DNA from: an uncultured Verrucomicrobiota bacterium
Lineage (GTDB): Bacteria; Verrucomicrobiota; Verrucomicrobiia; Opitutales; Opitutaceae
Direction: 5' to 3'
NCBI GenBank assembly: GCA_903869675.1
Contig: CAIQAB010000026.1
Coordinates: 1 to 37,254, forward strand
DNA length: 37,254 bases
Positions 16,031 through 24,459 of the stretch are shown here, one piece after another (position 1 is the first letter of the stretch; each line of letters opens with the position of its first letter). Made by a program: the position numbers and the translations under genes. Below the pieces are notes generated by a model. It ran no database searches, was not told the DNA's origin, and saw only the letters and a program-made list of their open reading frames with translations.

Positions 16031-16666
16031 ATGAAACTCAAAGTTTACAGCGCCGACGGTAAAACCTCCCGCGAGCAGGACTTCGCCGAAATTCCCCAAT
16101 TCGAGGGTAATCGCGGCACCCAAGCCCTCAAGGAAGTGATCGTCGCCATCAATGCTAACGCCCGCTTGGGCACCCACTCCACGAAAACCCGTGGCGAAGT
16201 GTCCGGCGGCGGCAAGAAACCCTGGCGTCAAAAGGGCACCGGTCGCGCCCGCGCCGGCTCCATTCGCTCTCCCCTGTGGAGCGGCGGTGGCGTCGTCTTC
16301 GGCCCCAAGCCCCGCGACTATTCCAAAAAGGTTAATGCCCAGGTGAAGGCCCTCGCCTTCTCCCGCGCCCTCTTCGACCGCGCCGTCGCCGGTGAGATCG
16401 ACGTCATCGAGGCCTGGAGCGTCCCCCAGCCTAAAACCAAGATTATTGACGAGGTTATCGGTCGCATCGCCCCCATCGGTAAAATCCTGATCGTGGACGA
16501 TACCTTCCCCGTCGCCGCCGTCCGTGCGGCGCGCAACATTCAACGCGTCTCCATCCAGGAAGCCGCCAAGCTCAACGCTAAGGATCTGGCGCAATATAAG
16601 CGCATCATCGTTAGCACCAAGGGCATGGAGAAAATCATCGCCCGCGCAAACGGAGGTAAGAACTAA
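16031..16666 (+). CDS. rplD: 50S ribosomal protein L4
   Basis: 211-residue L4, lining the exit tunnel; in gamma-proteobacteria it also represses the S10 operon. The extended loop is visible as STKTRGEVSGGGKKPWRQKGTGRARAGSIRSPLWSGGG, followed by FGPKPRDYSKKVN. The start has a strong AAAGGAG. Its stop codon TAA shares one A with the ATG of rplW (TAATG), so the two are translationally coupled. Confidence 0.97.
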   Translation: MKLKVYSADGKTSREQDFAEIPQFEGNRGTQALKEVIVAINANARLGTHSTKTRGEVSGGGKKPWRQKGTGRARAGSIRSPLWSGGGVVFGPKPRDYSKKVNAQVKALAFSRALFDRAVAGEIDVIEAWSVPQPKTKIIDEVIGRIAPIGKILIVDDTFPVAAVRAARNIQRVSIQEAAKLNAKDLAQYKRIIVSTKGMEKIIARANGGKN

Positions 16667-16947
16667 TGAACGCCCTCGCCGTCCTGAAACAAGTCCGCCT
16701 CACCGAGAAGGCTTCCCAGCTTTCCTCCGGGCTCGGTCAATACACCTTCGAGGTTACCCCGAAGGCCACCAAGCACCAGATCGCTGTCGCCGTTGAAAAG
16801 ACTTTCAAGGTCAACGTCGTTCGCGTCAACACCCAGACCATCGCAGGCAAGCCCAAGCGCACCCGCGCCGGCCGCCCAACCACGACCTCCACCATCAAGA
16901 AGGCCATCGTGACCCTCAAGGCCGGTGACAAGATTGAGTTGGTCTAA
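16666..16947 (+). CDS. rplW: 50S ribosomal protein L23
   Basis: 93-residue L23 at the tunnel exit, the docking site for trigger factor and SRP. It shows the LKQVRLTEKASQLS opening, the YTFEVTPKATKHQIAVAVEKTFKVNVVRVNT core and the extended loop GKPKRTRAGRPTT. The start overlaps the rplD stop by one base, and GGAGG lies nine bases upstream inside rplD. Normal size. Confidence 0.96.
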   Translation: MNALAVLKQVRLTEKASQLSSGLGQYTFEVTPKATKHQIAVAVEKTFKVNVVRVNTQTIAGKPKRTRAGRPTTTSTIKKAIVTLKAGDKIELV

Positions 16948-16976
16948 GCTGCGACCCATCCAAGGAACCACCCAAC

Positions 16977-17843
16977 ATGGCTCTCAAATCCTTCCGTCCC
17001 CTCACTCCTTCGCAGCGCTTTACTGTGCTGAATAAGGATGAGTCCATCACCCCCAAGCGCCCCGAACGGTCCCTTACCTATTCGCAGGCGAAGTCCGGTG
17101 GCCGCAACAACAACGGCCGTATCACCACCCGCCGTCGTGGCGGTGGTCACAAGCGCCTCCATCGCATCGTCGATTTCAAGCGTGCGATCATTGATATCCC
17201 GGCGACCGTTCAGGCGATCGAGTATGATCCCAACCGCTCTGCCCGCCTCGCCCTGATCACCTACGCGAACGGTGAGAAGCGCTACATCATCGCCGCCAAC
17301 GGTCTAAAGATCGGCGACACCATCGTTACCTCTAACAAGGCGACGACCAATGATTTCTTGGTGGGAAATAACTTCCCGCTGTCGATCATCCCGCCTTCTA
17401 CCAAGCTCCACTGCGTCGAGCTCATTCCGGGCCGTGGCGCACAGCTTGGCCGCACCGCCGGCACCTCGATCGAGCTCATCGCTGTAGAAAATGGTGCCGC
17501 CCAGCTCAAGATGCCCTCGGGCGAAATTCGTTTGGTTAACCCCAAGTGCCGCGCCACCATCGGCGAAGTCGGCAACGGTGACCACATGAACAAGTCGCTC
17601 GGCAAAGCCGGCCGCAATCGCTGGCTCGGCAAGCGCCCCCGCCAGCGCGGTGTTTCCATGAATCCCGTCGATCACCCCAACGGCGGTGGTCAGGGTAAAT
17701 CCAAGGGTGGTGGCGGTCGCCAGCACCTTGTTTCTCCTTGGGGTCAGCTCGCCAAGGGCTTTCCGACCCGTAAACGTTCGAAGCCCTCGAACAGCCAGAT
17801 CCTCGTTCGCCACAACGGCCGCAAGCCGCGCGGCAAGAAGTAA
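16977..17843 (+). CDS. rplB: 50S ribosomal protein L2
   Basis: 288-residue L2, needed for subunit association and peptidyl transferase assembly. Landmarks: SGGRNNNGRITTRRRGGGHKR, AIEYDPNRSARLALI, and the C-terminal HPNGGGQGKSKGGGGRQHLVSPWG, including the conserved histidine near the active-site region. It is slightly longer than the 273-276 usual in many bacteria. The start has AAGGA 10 nt upstream. rpsS follows after 18 nt. Confidence 0.97.
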   Translation: MALKSFRPLTPSQRFTVLNKDESITPKRPERSLTYSQAKSGGRNNNGRITTRRRGGGHKRLHRIVDFKRAIIDIPATVQAIEYDPNRSARLALITYANGEKRYIIAANGLKIGDTIVTSNKATTNDFLVGNNFPLSIIPPSTKLHCVELIPGRGAQLGRTAGTSIELIAVENGAAQLKMPSGEIRLVNPKCRATIGEVGNGDHMNKSLGKAGRNRWLGKRPRQRGVSMNPVDHPNGGGQGKSKGGGGRQHLVSPWGQLAKGFPTRKRSKPSNSQILVRHNGRKPRGKK

Positions 17844-17861
17844 CCTTACCGCCCACCCACC

Positions 17862-18137
17862 ATGGCCCGTTCCATTAAAAAAGGTTTCTTCGTCGACTAC
17901 CACCTGCTCGAGAAAATCGAGAAGGCCGTCGCCTCGAAGAACAAGAAACCCATCCAAACCTGGTCCCGTCGTTCGACCATCACCCCCGACTTCATCGGCC
18001 ACACCTTCAACGTGCACAACGGGAAGGCCTTCGTCGCCGTTTATGTCACCGATAACATGGTCGGTCACAAGCTTGGCGAGTTTGCCCCCACCCGCGTCTT
18101 TAAGGCGCACGGTGGCATGACTCGCAAGGAGATCTAA
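17862..18137 (+). CDS. rpsS: 30S ribosomal protein S19
   Basis: 91-residue S19 of the 30S head. [19 protein letters not shown] opening, [46 protein letters not shown] core: full-length and canonical. No Shine-Dalgarno (CCCACCCACC before ATG). In nearly all bacteria rplV follows directly; here an unrelated exported-protein gene starts 32 nt later. Confidence 0.97.
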   Translation: MARSIKKGFFVDYHLLEKIEKAVASKNKKPIQTWSRRSTITPDFIGHTFNVHNGKAFVAVYVTDNMVGHKLGEFAPTRVFKAHGGMTRKEI

Positions 18138-18169
18138 GGTCGCTCCATCGTCTTCCTGCGTTTCCACCC

Positions 18170-18514
18170 ATGTTCTCGACTGTCCTTCGTCTCCTTGGCC
18201 TTGTCAGCGCCTTCGCCGGTGCGACAGCGCTGCGTGCGGCGATCTCGATCGAGCGCTCCGTGGGCGAAGCTCAGGTCGAACAGGTTGTCCACCTTCTCCC
18301 TGCCGATCTGGTCATTCTAGACGCCGGCTTCGAGTCTGGTCTTCGCCAAGGTATGGTCTGCACCGTCAACCGCGCAGGCCTGACCATAGGGGAACTCCTC
18401 CTCGTTGATCTTCGCCCTCGCGCAGCCAGTGCCCTCATCCTCGACCTCGTGTCCAGCCAGAGTCTCCAGACCGGAGACTCCGTTGTCGTCAAAACTGTTT
18501 CATCTAAAAAATAA
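18170..18514 (+). CDS. Small exported protein of unknown function, inserted between rpsS and rplV
   Basis: 114 residues. Residues 1-23 look like a Sec signal peptide (hydrophobic LRLLGLVSAFAGATAL, then LRA as a possible cleavage site), giving a mature protein of about 90 residues. The mature part has a small beta-barrel flavour: LDAGFESGLRQGMVCTVNRAGLTIGELLLVDLRPRAASAL..., then LQTGDSVVVK near the end. This resembles short barrel domains found at the ends of periplasmic proteins, but I do not recognise the family with certainty. It is on the operon strand with gaps of 32 and 71 nt, so it is probably co-transcribed. No Shine-Dalgarno. Codon use matches its neighbours, which argues against a recent insertion. 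Confidence 0.75.
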   Translation: MFSTVLRLLGLVSAFAGATALRAAISIERSVGEAQVEQVVHLLPADLVILDAGFESGLRQGMVCTVNRAGLTIGELLLVDLRPRAASALILDLVSSQSLQTGDSVVVKTVSSKK

Positions 18515-18585
18515 ACCACCCAAAAGGGCAGGGCAGGGGACTCGTTCCACCGCTGCTGTCGCCTCCACAAAAGGAATCATATACC

Positions 18586-18927
18586 ATGGAAGTCACCGCC
18601 GTCACCCGCAACGCCCACATGTCCCCCAAAAAGGTTCGTGAGGTCGTCCGCACTATCACCGGTCGCCCCGCCACCGAGGCATCCGAGTATCTCGCGCTCA
18701 TCCCGCGCAAGTCCGCCCAACTCATTAATAAGACGCTCAAGAGCGCCATCGCCAACGCCGAGAATAATAATAACCTCTCTTCGGACAGCTTGGTTGTGAA
18801 GACCGCTTACGTTGACCAGGGTCCCGTCCTGAAACGATTCAAGGCCGCCGCCCGCGGCACCGCCGCCCCCCGCCGCAAGAAGATGAGCCACATCACCGTC
18901 GTCCTGTCCGACGGCGCCACCAACTAA
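18586..18927 (+). CDS. rplV: 50S ribosomal protein L22
   Basis: 113-residue L22, which lines the exit tunnel. [25 protein letters not shown] opening, [18 protein letters not shown] core and the tunnel hairpin [25 protein letters not shown] near the C-terminus are typical. An AAAGGA lies 10 nt before the ATG. It stands after the inserted exported-protein gene and directly before rpsC (11-nt gap). Confidence 0.96.
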   Translation: MEVTAVTRNAHMSPKKVREVVRTITGRPATEASEYLALIPRKSAQLINKTLKSAIANAENNNNLSSDSLVVKTAYVDQGPVLKRFKAAARGTAAPRRKKMSHITVVLSDGATN

Positions 18928-18938
18928 GACTTACCACC

Positions 18939-19568
18939 ATGGGCCAGAAAACCAATCCCACCGGCTTCCGTCTCGCCGTCCGCCGCAACTGGCAGTCCCG
19001 CTGGTATGCTACCAAGAAGGACTTTGCCAAACTCCTCCACGAGGACCAGATCATCCGCAACACGCTGATGGAAAAACTTAAGGGCGCTTCCGTGCCCAAG
19101 ATTTTCATCGAGCGCGCATCCAACCGCGTCCGCGTCAAGATTTACACTGCCCGCCCCGGCATCGTTATCGGCCGCAAGGGCGCCGAGGTTGAAGTGATCA
19201 AGGCCGACCTCGCCAAGCTCACTGGTAAGGAAGTTCTCCTCGACATCCAAGAGATCAAAAAGCCCGAGATTGAGGCCGGTCTCGTAGCTGAGAATGTAGC
19301 CCTCCAGTTGGAGCGCCGTATCGCTTTCCGTCGCGCCATGAAGAAGGCCGTCGAGACTGCCATGAGCCTCGGCGCCGAGGGTATCCGTATCCAGTGCTCC
19401 GGTCGACTCGGCGGTTCCGACATCGCCCGTCGCGAGTGGCAGCGCAAGGGCCGCGTGCCCCTGCACACCCTCCGCGAAAACATTGATTACGGCTTCTTCG
19501 AAGCCAAGACCCTCTACGGCAAGATCGGCGTCAAGTGCTGGATCCTGAAGAAAGAAGAGACCGCCTAA
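18939..19568 (+). CDS. rpsC: 30S ribosomal protein S3
   Basis: 209-residue S3 at the mRNA entry site, part of the ribosomal helicase. [14 protein letters not shown] opening, a KH domain with [18 protein letters not shown] (GxxG = GRKG), then [12 protein letters not shown] and [19 protein letters not shown] at the C-terminus. It is shorter than E. coli S3 (233) because it lacks the basic C-terminal tail, which is common in other phyla. No Shine-Dalgarno (TTACCACC). Confidence 0.97.
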   Translation: MGQKTNPTGFRLAVRRNWQSRWYATKKDFAKLLHEDQIIRNTLMEKLKGASVPKIFIERASNRVRVKIYTARPGIVIGRKGAEVEVIKADLAKLTGKEVLLDIQEIKKPEIEAGLVAENVALQLERRIAFRRAMKKAVETAMSLGAEGIRIQCSGRLGGSDIARREWQRKGRVPLHTLRENIDYGFFEAKTLYGKIGVKCWILKKEETA

Positions 19569-19619
19569 GGTTCTCTCCCCCCGTCCACCACCACCCATCT
19601 ACATTAGGAGAAATCCATC

Positions 19620-20042
19620 ATGGCTCTCGCTCCCGCCCGCACTAAATACCGCAAATCCCAGAAAGGCTCGCTCGCTGGCAATGCCAAGCGCGGCAACACT
19701 CTCGCCTTTGGTGAGTTCGGCCTCCAATCCCTCTCCCGTGGCCCCATGACCGGCCGCCAGATTGAGGCAGCACGCGTTACCATCGCGCGCCACCTCAAGC
19801 GCAAGGGCAAACTCTGGATTCGCGTGTTCCCCCATAAACCCGTCACCAAGAAGCCCGCCGAAGTTCGAATGGGCTCCGGTAAGGGTGCCGTCGAATACTA
19901 CGTCGCTCAGATCAAACCCGGCGCCGTCCTATTTGAGCTCGCCGGTATCCCTGCCACCGTCGCCAAGGAGGCCTTCCGCCTCGCTGATGCCAAGTTGCCC
20001 TTCCGGTGCCGCTTTATCATTCGTGAAGGTTCAGCCGCCTAA
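19620..20042 (+). CDS. rplP: 50S ribosomal protein L16
   Basis: 140-residue L16, needed for A-site tRNA positioning. Typical segments are [73 protein letters not shown] and the FELAGI...[16 protein letters not shown] end. AGGAG lies nine bases upstream of the ATG. rpmC follows after 23 nt. Confidence 0.97.
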   Translation: MALAPARTKYRKSQKGSLAGNAKRGNTLAFGEFGLQSLSRGPMTGRQIEAARVTIARHLKRKGKLWIRVFPHKPVTKKPAEVRMGSGKGAVEYYVAQIKPGAVLFELAGIPATVAKEAFRLADAKLPFRCRFIIREGSAA

Positions 20043-20065
20043 CGTTTAACCTGGAGAACCTTAAT

Positions 20066-20263
20066 ATGTCTTTAACCGCTAAAGAAATCCGCGATCTCAC
20101 CACAACCGAGATCAACGTGAAGATCAACGAGACCCGCGAAAAGCTCCTCTCCCTCCGCCTGCGCAAGCAGACCGGCCAGGTTGAGAAGACCCACGAGCTC
20201 CGCACGCTCCGCAAGGACATCGCCCGCCTCGAAACCATCAAGACCCAGAAGAGCGTCGCTTAA
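20066..20263 (+). CDS. rpmC: 50S ribosomal protein L29
   Basis: 65-residue L29, a two-helix protein near the tunnel exit. Pattern: [58 protein letters not shown], with the conserved LRLRK-TGQ-E-THELR-RKDIAR core. A GGAG lies 10 nt before the ATG. Standard position between L16 and S17. Confidence 0.95.
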   Translation: MSLTAKEIRDLTTTEINVKINETREKLLSLRLRKQTGQVEKTHELRTLRKDIARLETIKTQKSVA

Positions 20264-20289
20264 GCGCACGTCTCGAGGAACACATACCC

Positions 20290-20631
20290 ATGTCCACCAC
20301 CGAAGCTACCGCTCCAGCCAACTCCGAGCGCAATTCCCGCAAGACCCTCGTCGGCAACGTCACCAGCCGCTCTGGCGACAAGTCCATCAAAGTGACCGTT
20401 CCCTTCAAGGTCCCGCACCCGCGCTACCAGAAGATCATCAATCGTAAGACCGTCGTGCATGCTCACGACGAAGCCAACGACACCAAGGTCGGCGACAAAG
20501 TCGAGATCATGGAAACCCGCCCCATCAGCCGCCTCAAGCGCTGGCGCGTAATCAAAGTCCTGGAACGCGCAGTCATCGCCGATGTTGCCGCCGTTTCTGA
20601 GGCTGATGTCGCCGCCGCCATCAAGGCCTAA
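20290..20631 (+). CDS. rpsQ: 30S ribosomal protein S17
   Basis: 113-residue S17, an early 16S rRNA binder. The core (about residues 15-95) has RKTLVGNVTSRSGDKSIKVTV, HPRYQKIINRKTVVHAHDE, VGDKVEIMETRPISRLKRWRVI. Compared with E. coli S17 (84 residues) it has an N-terminal lead of about 12 residues and an Ala/Val-rich tail of about 18. It is the only 30S gene in the window with a clear Shine-Dalgarno-like GAGGA. Confidence 0.96.
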   Translation: MSTTEATAPANSERNSRKTLVGNVTSRSGDKSIKVTVPFKVPHPRYQKIINRKTVVHAHDEANDTKVGDKVEIMETRPISRLKRWRVIKVLERAVIADVAAVSEADVAAAIKA

Positions 20632-20655
20632 CCCTCATCGGTAGAAACCCAGACC

Positions 20656-21021
20656 ATGATCCAACTCCGCTCCATTCTCGAAGTCGCTGACAACACTGGC
20701 GCCCGCAAGGCCGCCATGATCAGCAAAAAAGGCCAAAACACCACCACTGCTGGTGTTGGCGATGTCATCACCGTCCATATTAAGGACTCAGGAACCGACG
20801 CCACCGTGAAGAAAGGCGAGGTCGCCAAGGCCGTCGTCGTTCGCACCAAGGCACCGGTCCGTCGCAGCGATGGATCCTACCTCCGGTTCGACTCCAACGC
20901 CATCGTCATCATCGGCGCCGACGGTAACCCCAAAGGCACCCGTATCTTTGGGCCCGTCGCTCGTGAGCTTCGTGCCAAGAACTTCATGAAGATCATCTCT
21001 CTAGCTCCGGAGGTTCTCTAA
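20656..21021 (+). CDS. rplN: 50S ribosomal protein L14
   Basis: 121-residue L14, at the subunit interface and the binding site for the silencing factor Rsf[23 protein letters not shown] opening, [47 protein letters not shown], and the [13 protein letters not shown] end are canonical. No convincing Shine-Dalgarno. rplX starts one base after its stop codon. Confidence 0.97.
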   Translation: MIQLRSILEVADNTGARKAAMISKKGQNTTTAGVGDVITVHIKDSGTDATVKKGEVAKAVVVRTKAPVRRSDGSYLRFDSNAIVIIGADGNPKGTRIFGPVARELRAKNFMKIISLAPEVL

Positions 21022-21022
21022 C

Positions 21023-21292
21023 ATGCCTACTAAATTTCACGTCAAACGCAACGACGAGGTCATCGTCATCGCCGGTTCCCACAAGGGAAAGTCCGGCAAG
21101 GTTCTTGAAATTCTCGCCTCTAAATCTCGCGCCCGCATCGAAGGCGTAGCGATGATGAAGCGTCACCTGAAGAAATCTCAGGAAAATCCCAATGGCGCCA
21201 TCGTTGAGCGCGAAGGTTCCGTCCACGTCTCGAACCTCCAGCTCAAGAGCCGCTTCGAGGCTTCCAAGAAGCGCGCCGTCAAGGCCGCCTAA
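21023..21292 (+). CDS. rplX: 50S ribosomal protein L24
   Basis: 89-residue L24, one of the two assembly initiator proteins of the 50S subunit. The KOW motif is seen in KRNDEVIVIAGSHKGKSGKVLEIL, followed by RIEGVAMMKRHLKKSQENPNGAIVEREGSVHVSNL. It is shorter than E. coli L24 (104). GGAGG lies 9 nt upstream inside the end of rplN. A 146-nt structured gap follows. Confidence 0.96.
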   Translation: MPTKFHVKRNDEVIVIAGSHKGKSGKVLEILASKSRARIEGVAMMKRHLKKSQENPNGAIVEREGSVHVSNLQLKSRFEASKKRAVKAA

Positions 21293-21329
21293 GTCCGCGA
21301 AATCGTCACCACGAAATAACTTCTTGCTT

Positions 21330-21364
21330 GGGGCGGGGTGCCACTCTGTAACCTCGCCCCTTTT
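21330..21364 (+). terminator. Terminator-like hairpin between rplX and rplE
   Basis: A 10-bp stem GGGGCGGGGT (21330-21339) / ACCTCGCCCC (21351-21360) with one G-T pair, an 11-nt loop and a following TTTT. It is within the spc group, so if it works as a terminator it must be leaky or regulated. The rplX-rplE gap is unusually long here (146 nt), and this is the junction where S8 controls the E. coli spc operon. Confidence 0.65.
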
Positions 21365-21403
21365 CGTCCCTCCACTTCACTCTCTTCAGAAAACACTCAA
21401 GGT

Positions 21404-21424
21404 CGCCGGGTCGGCAATCCGGCG
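21404..21424 (+). promoter_or_regulatory. Hairpin just upstream of rplE
   Basis: CGCCGG (21404-21409) and CCGGCG (21419-21424) form a perfect 6-bp stem with a 9-nt loop, ending 14 nt before the rplE ATG. No Shine-Dalgarno is present, so this structure itself may shape ribosome access. It could be an S8-type translational operator, but I cannot confirm the S8 consensus by eye. Confidence 0.4.
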
Positions 21425-21438
21425 GTTACACCATCCCA

Positions 21439-22035
21439 ATGAGCACTAAACGCATTCCTTCGCTTAAGCAGCATTACATTGACGTCATTGTTCCCGCCCT
21501 CATCGCGAGCCGCGGCTACAAAAACACCCATCAGGTTCCTAAGCTGACAAAGATCAGCTTGAACACTGGCATCGACGCCGAGGCCGACAAGAACCAGATC
21601 GCTGACATCCAGCGCGATTTGACCTCCCTTGCCGGTCAAAAAGCCATCCTCGCTAAGTCTAAGAAGGCCATTTCGAATTTTAAACTCCGCCAAGGTCAGG
21701 TCGTGGGCGCCCACGTCACCCTCCGTGGCGACTCCATGTGGGACTTCCTCTACCGCCTGATCGCCGTGGCACTCCCCACCATCCGAGACTTCCGCGGCGT
21801 GCACTCCAAGTTCGACGGACAGGGTAATTACGCTCTGGGTATCAACGATTTCACGATCTTCCCAGAAATCAATGTTGAGAGCGTCAAGAAGACCATGGGT
21901 CTCGATATCAACATCGTTACCACCGCCGAGAGCGATGAAGAGGGCCGCGAGTTGCTGAAGCTCCTCGGCATGCCCTTCCGTCGCACCGAGGCACAGCAAG
22001 CTGCTGACGCCGCCGCCAAGAACAAGGCAGCCTAA
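21439..22035 (+). CDS. rplE: 50S ribosomal protein L5
   Basis: 198-residue L5, a binder of 5S rRNA and the P-site tRNA elbow. It shows PSLKQHYIDVIVPAL, KLTKISLNTGI, AKSKKAISNFKLRQGQVVGAHVTLRGDSMWDFLYRLI, FRGVHSKFDGQGNYALGINDFTIFPEI and VTTAESDEEGRELLKLLGMPF. It is about 20 residues longer than E. coli L5 because of an Ala-rich C-terminal tail. The ATG at 21439 follows the conserved family start; no Shine-Dalgarno. Confidence 0.97.
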   Translation: MSTKRIPSLKQHYIDVIVPALIASRGYKNTHQVPKLTKISLNTGIDAEADKNQIADIQRDLTSLAGQKAILAKSKKAISNFKLRQGQVVGAHVTLRGDSMWDFLYRLIAVALPTIRDFRGVHSKFDGQGNYALGINDFTIFPEINVESVKKTMGLDINIVTTAESDEEGRELLKLLGMPFRRTEAQQAADAAAKNKAA

Positions 22036-22053
22036 TTTTAACCGCCTCCCGCC

Positions 22054-22359
22054 ATGCCCAAGACCTCCGCTATCAATCGCAACGAGAAGCGTAAAACCCT
22101 CGTCGCCAAGTTCGCCGCCAAGCGCGCCGAGCTCAAGGCCGCCCTCCTGAACCCTGACGCCACCAACGAAGAATTCTTCGCCGCGTCCAAGGCGCTTCAG
22201 AAGCTGCCCAAAAACTCTTCGCCCATCCGCGTGCGCAACCGCTGCAGCCTCTCTGGCCGCCCTCGCGCCTTCATTCGGAAGTTTGGCGTTTCCCGTATCA
22301 CTTTCCGCGAGCTTGCCCTGAACGGCAAAATTCCCGGCGTCACCAAGTCTTCTTGGTAA
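22054..22359 (+). CDS. rpsN: 30S ribosomal protein S14 (zinc-free long type)
   Basis: 101-residue S14 of the 30S head. It is the long, zinc-independent form: only one Cys ([11 protein letters not shown]) where the short form has CxxC...CxxC. The rest, including [44 protein letters not shown], matches E. coli-type S14. No Shine-Dalgarno (CCTCCCGCC). An 88-nt gap with a small GCGCG/CGCGC hairpin (about 22384-22401) precedes rpsH. Confidence 0.97.
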   Translation: MPKTSAINRNEKRKTLVAKFAAKRAELKAALLNPDATNEEFFAASKALQKLPKNSSPIRVRNRCSLSGRPRAFIRKFGVSRITFRELALNGKIPGVTKSSW

Positions 22360-22447
22360 ACCCTTTCGCCTTCTGGGGGTTAAGCGCGTCTTAAGGCGCG
22401 CCGGATATGACCCGGTCGGCTTCATCAACCCACAACATCCACCCATC

Positions 22448-22840
22448 ATGGCTGATTCAGTAAGCGATTTCCTGACCCGTGTGCGCAACTCTGCACGCGC
22501 CGGCCAGGCCGAGTGCGTAATCCCGCATTCCAAACTCAAGGAGAGCTTTGCGCTCATCCTCAAAAACGAAGGTTACGTGTCCGACGTCGGCACCGGCCTC
22601 GACTCCAATGGTCACAAGACCTTGGTCATCAAGCTCAAGTATGTTGATAACGCTCCCGCGTTCACCAATCTTTCCCGCGTCTCCACGCCTGGTCGCCGCC
22701 TTTATGTCGGTTACACCGAGATTCCCCGCGTCCTCAACGGCCTGGGCATCTCGATCCTTTCGACCTCTAAAGGCCTGAAGACCAATCATGAGGCCCGCCG
22801 TGAAAAGCTCGGCGGCGAACTCCTCGCCAACGTCTGGTAA
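22448..22840 (+). CDS. rpsH: 30S ribosomal protein S8
   Basis: 130-residue S8, a primary 16S rRNA binder and, in E. coli, the repressor of the spc operon. It begins MADSVSDFLTRVRNSARAGQAECVIPHSKLKESFALILKNEGYV and ends with GRRLYVGYTEIPRVLNGLGISILSTSKGLKTNHEARREKLGGELLANVW, with the STSKG motif intact. Normal length. No Shine-Dalgarno. Confidence 0.97.
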   Translation: MADSVSDFLTRVRNSARAGQAECVIPHSKLKESFALILKNEGYVSDVGTGLDSNGHKTLVIKLKYVDNAPAFTNLSRVSTPGRRLYVGYTEIPRVLNGLGISILSTSKGLKTNHEARREKLGGELLANVW

Positions 22841-22858
22841 CCCAAGGAACCCTCCATC

Positions 22859-23395
22859 ATGTCACGCGTAGGCAAAGTTCCCGTTATCATTCCAGCCAAG
22901 GTCAAGGTCGACATCAAGGATACCACCGTGTCCGTCGACGGCCCCAAGGGCAAGGTCTCCCGCACCTTCGCCCCGGTTGTCTCCATCACCGTGGCAGACT
23001 CCAAGCTCACCGTCCAGCCCCTCGATCAATCACGGTTCTCCCGCGCCATGTTCGGCACCGCTCGTTCGGTGATCGCCGGCATGGTCAAAGGAGCCTCCGA
23101 AGGTTTCGTCAAAGAGCTCGAAATCCAAGGCGTTGGTTTCAAGGCCGCGCTCAAGGGCAAACAGCTAGACCTCGCGCTGGGCTATTCCCACCCGATCCTT
23201 TTCGATATCCCCGAAGGTATCAAAATCACCGTCGCCGAAGGCACCAAGCTAAAGGTTGAGGGAGCCGACAAGCAACTCGTCGGCATGGTCACCTCCCAGA
23301 TCCGTTCCTTCTATCCGCCCGAGCCTTACAAGGGCAAGGGTGTCCGCATCGTTGGCGAGCGCGTCCGCCGCAAGGAAGGCAAGACCGTCGCCTAA
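22859..23395 (+). CDS. rplF: 50S ribosomal protein L6
   Basis: 178-residue L6 near the sarcin-ricin loop. MSRVGKVPVIIPAKVKVDI opening, GPKGKVSRTF, GTARSVIAGMVKGASEGFVKELEIQGVGFKAALKGKQLDLALGYSHPI, and PEPYKGKGVRIVGERVRRKEGKTVA end, all standard. AAGGA is placed 10 nt upstream of the ATG. It follows rpsH after 18 nt. Confidence 0.97.
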   Translation: MSRVGKVPVIIPAKVKVDIKDTTVSVDGPKGKVSRTFAPVVSITVADSKLTVQPLDQSRFSRAMFGTARSVIAGMVKGASEGFVKELEIQGVGFKAALKGKQLDLALGYSHPILFDIPEGIKITVAEGTKLKVEGADKQLVGMVTSQIRSFYPPEPYKGKGVRIVGERVRRKEGKTVA

Positions 23396-23448
23396 CGCGA
23401 GCCGGCCTCTTTCTCACACATCTAATCTTCATCCCAGGACCCCTGTCC

Positions 23449-23811
23449 ATGAATACCATTCGCAAAGCCGACCTCCTGCAAAAACGCCGCTGGCGCATCC
23501 GCAAAAAGGTCTTCGGGAGCGCCGCGCGCCCCCGCCTCGCCGTAAAGTTTTCCTCCAAGCACATTTATGCCCAAGCGGTGGACGACGATGCAGGCACGAC
23601 CCTTGCCTTCCTCTCGAGCTTGGATGCCGATCTGCGCGCCAAGAAACTCGCCGCCAACCTCGCCGGCGCCAAAGCCCTCGGCGAAGCCTTTGCCCTCAAG
23701 GCCAAGGCCGCTGGCATCGTTTCGGTCGTATTCGACCGCTCCGGCGCCCGTTATCACGGCAAGGTAAAGGCCTTCGCTGATGCTGCCCGCGCCGGTGGTC
23801 TTACCTTCTAA
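23449..23811 (+). CDS. rplR: 50S ribosomal protein L18
   Basis: 120-residue L18, which binds 5S rRNA with L5. Core features: [38 protein letters not shown], the [43 protein letters not shown] end. Usual length. AGGA 9-10 nt upstream. rpsE begins 10 nt after its stop. Confidence 0.96.
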   Translation: MNTIRKADLLQKRRWRIRKKVFGSAARPRLAVKFSSKHIYAQAVDDDAGTTLAFLSSLDADLRAKKLAANLAGAKALGEAFALKAKAAGIVSVVFDRSGARYHGKVKAFADAARAGGLTF

Positions 23812-23821
23812 TCCCCTTAAA

Positions 23822-24406
23822 ATGAGCATTCCCACTCCTCCTGCCGCAGCTCCAGCCCCCTCCGAGAATCGCGAGGCCCGTCCGCCTCGCGGTGGTCAGG
23901 GCGGCCAGCGCGGCCCCCGTCGCGATAACCGCGACCAACAAAAGGACGACTCCGGTCTCTTCGAGAAAGTTGTCTTCATCAACCGCTGCGCCAAGGTCGT
24001 TAAGGGCGGTCGCCGCTTCTCCTTCGCCGCCATTGCTGTCGTCGGTGATCGCGCCGGTAAGATCGGCGTTGGCTACGGTCGCGCCAATGAGGTGCCTGAC
24101 GCCATCAAGAAGTCCACCGAAGGCGCCAAGAAACACATGTTTGCGGTCAAGCTTAAGGGCGACACCATCCCGCACGAGGTCTTTGGCACCTACGACGGCG
24201 GTAAGGTCCTCCTTAAGCCCGCCACCAAGGGCACCGGCTTGATCGCCGGCGGCGCCGTCCGTGCCGTGCTTGAGGCCGCGGGCATCAAGAACATCCTCAC
24301 CAAGTCGATGGGCTCCAGCAACCACATCGCAGTGGTCCACGCCACCATCGAGGCACTCCTCCAGCTCAAGACCTCCGAGGATTACGCCACGATCCGCAAG
24401 GCCTAA
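23822..24406 (+). CDS. rpsE: 30S ribosomal protein S5 with basic N-terminal extension
   Basis: 194-residue S5, important for decoding fidelity. The core (from about residue 46) has [54 protein letters not shown], and the [25 protein letters not shown] end. The first 45 residues are an extra Pro/Gly/Arg-rich stretch ([20 protein letters not shown]...). The ATG at 23822 was chosen because an upstream in-frame start at 23780 lies inside rplR. No Shine-Dalgarno. L30 (rpmD), normally next, is missing. Confidence 0.96.
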   Translation: MSIPTPPAAAPAPSENREARPPRGGQGGQRGPRRDNRDQQKDDSGLFEKVVFINRCAKVVKGGRRFSFAAIAVVGDRAGKIGVGYGRANEVPDAIKKSTEGAKKHMFAVKLKGDTIPHEVFGTYDGGKVLLKPATKGTGLIAGGAVRAVLEAAGIKNILTKSMGSSNHIAVVHATIEALLQLKTSEDYATIRKA

Positions 24407-24431
24407 GCCTTCGCGTTGCCATCATCCGAGT

Positions 24432-24459
24432 CCCCTGCGCTCTTCTGGGCGCACCGGGG
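24432..24459 (+). promoter_or_regulatory. Bulged hairpin in the rpsE-rplO gap
   Basis: CCCC-TGCGC (24432-24440) pairs with GCGCA (24449-24453) and GGGG (24456-24459) around an 8-nt loop, with a 2-nt CC bulge on the right arm. No T-run. It occupies the 81-nt gap where rpmD (L30) usually lies. It ends about 28 nt before the rplO ATG. Confidence 0.5.

Noticed and set aside
15428-16594. 388-codon minus-strand frame opposite rplC/rplD, and similar ones at 21397-22563 and 29677-30837
   Set aside because: They span several well-identified r-protein or rpoA genes and their gaps, and have no family-like sequence.
18515-18585. GGGCA-GGGCA-GGGG short direct repeats before rplV
   Set aside because: Two and a half 5-base copies in a G-rich leader are too short to call a repeat element, and no structure follows.
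22360-22447. Missing small gene between rpsN and rpsH
   Set aside because: The 88-nt gap has no start with a useful open frame. Only a weak GCGCG/CGCGC hairpin is present.
23780-23821. Longer S5 reading starting at 23780
   Set aside because: Those codons lie within the 3' end of rplR. The ATG at 23822 after the rplR stop is the natural start.
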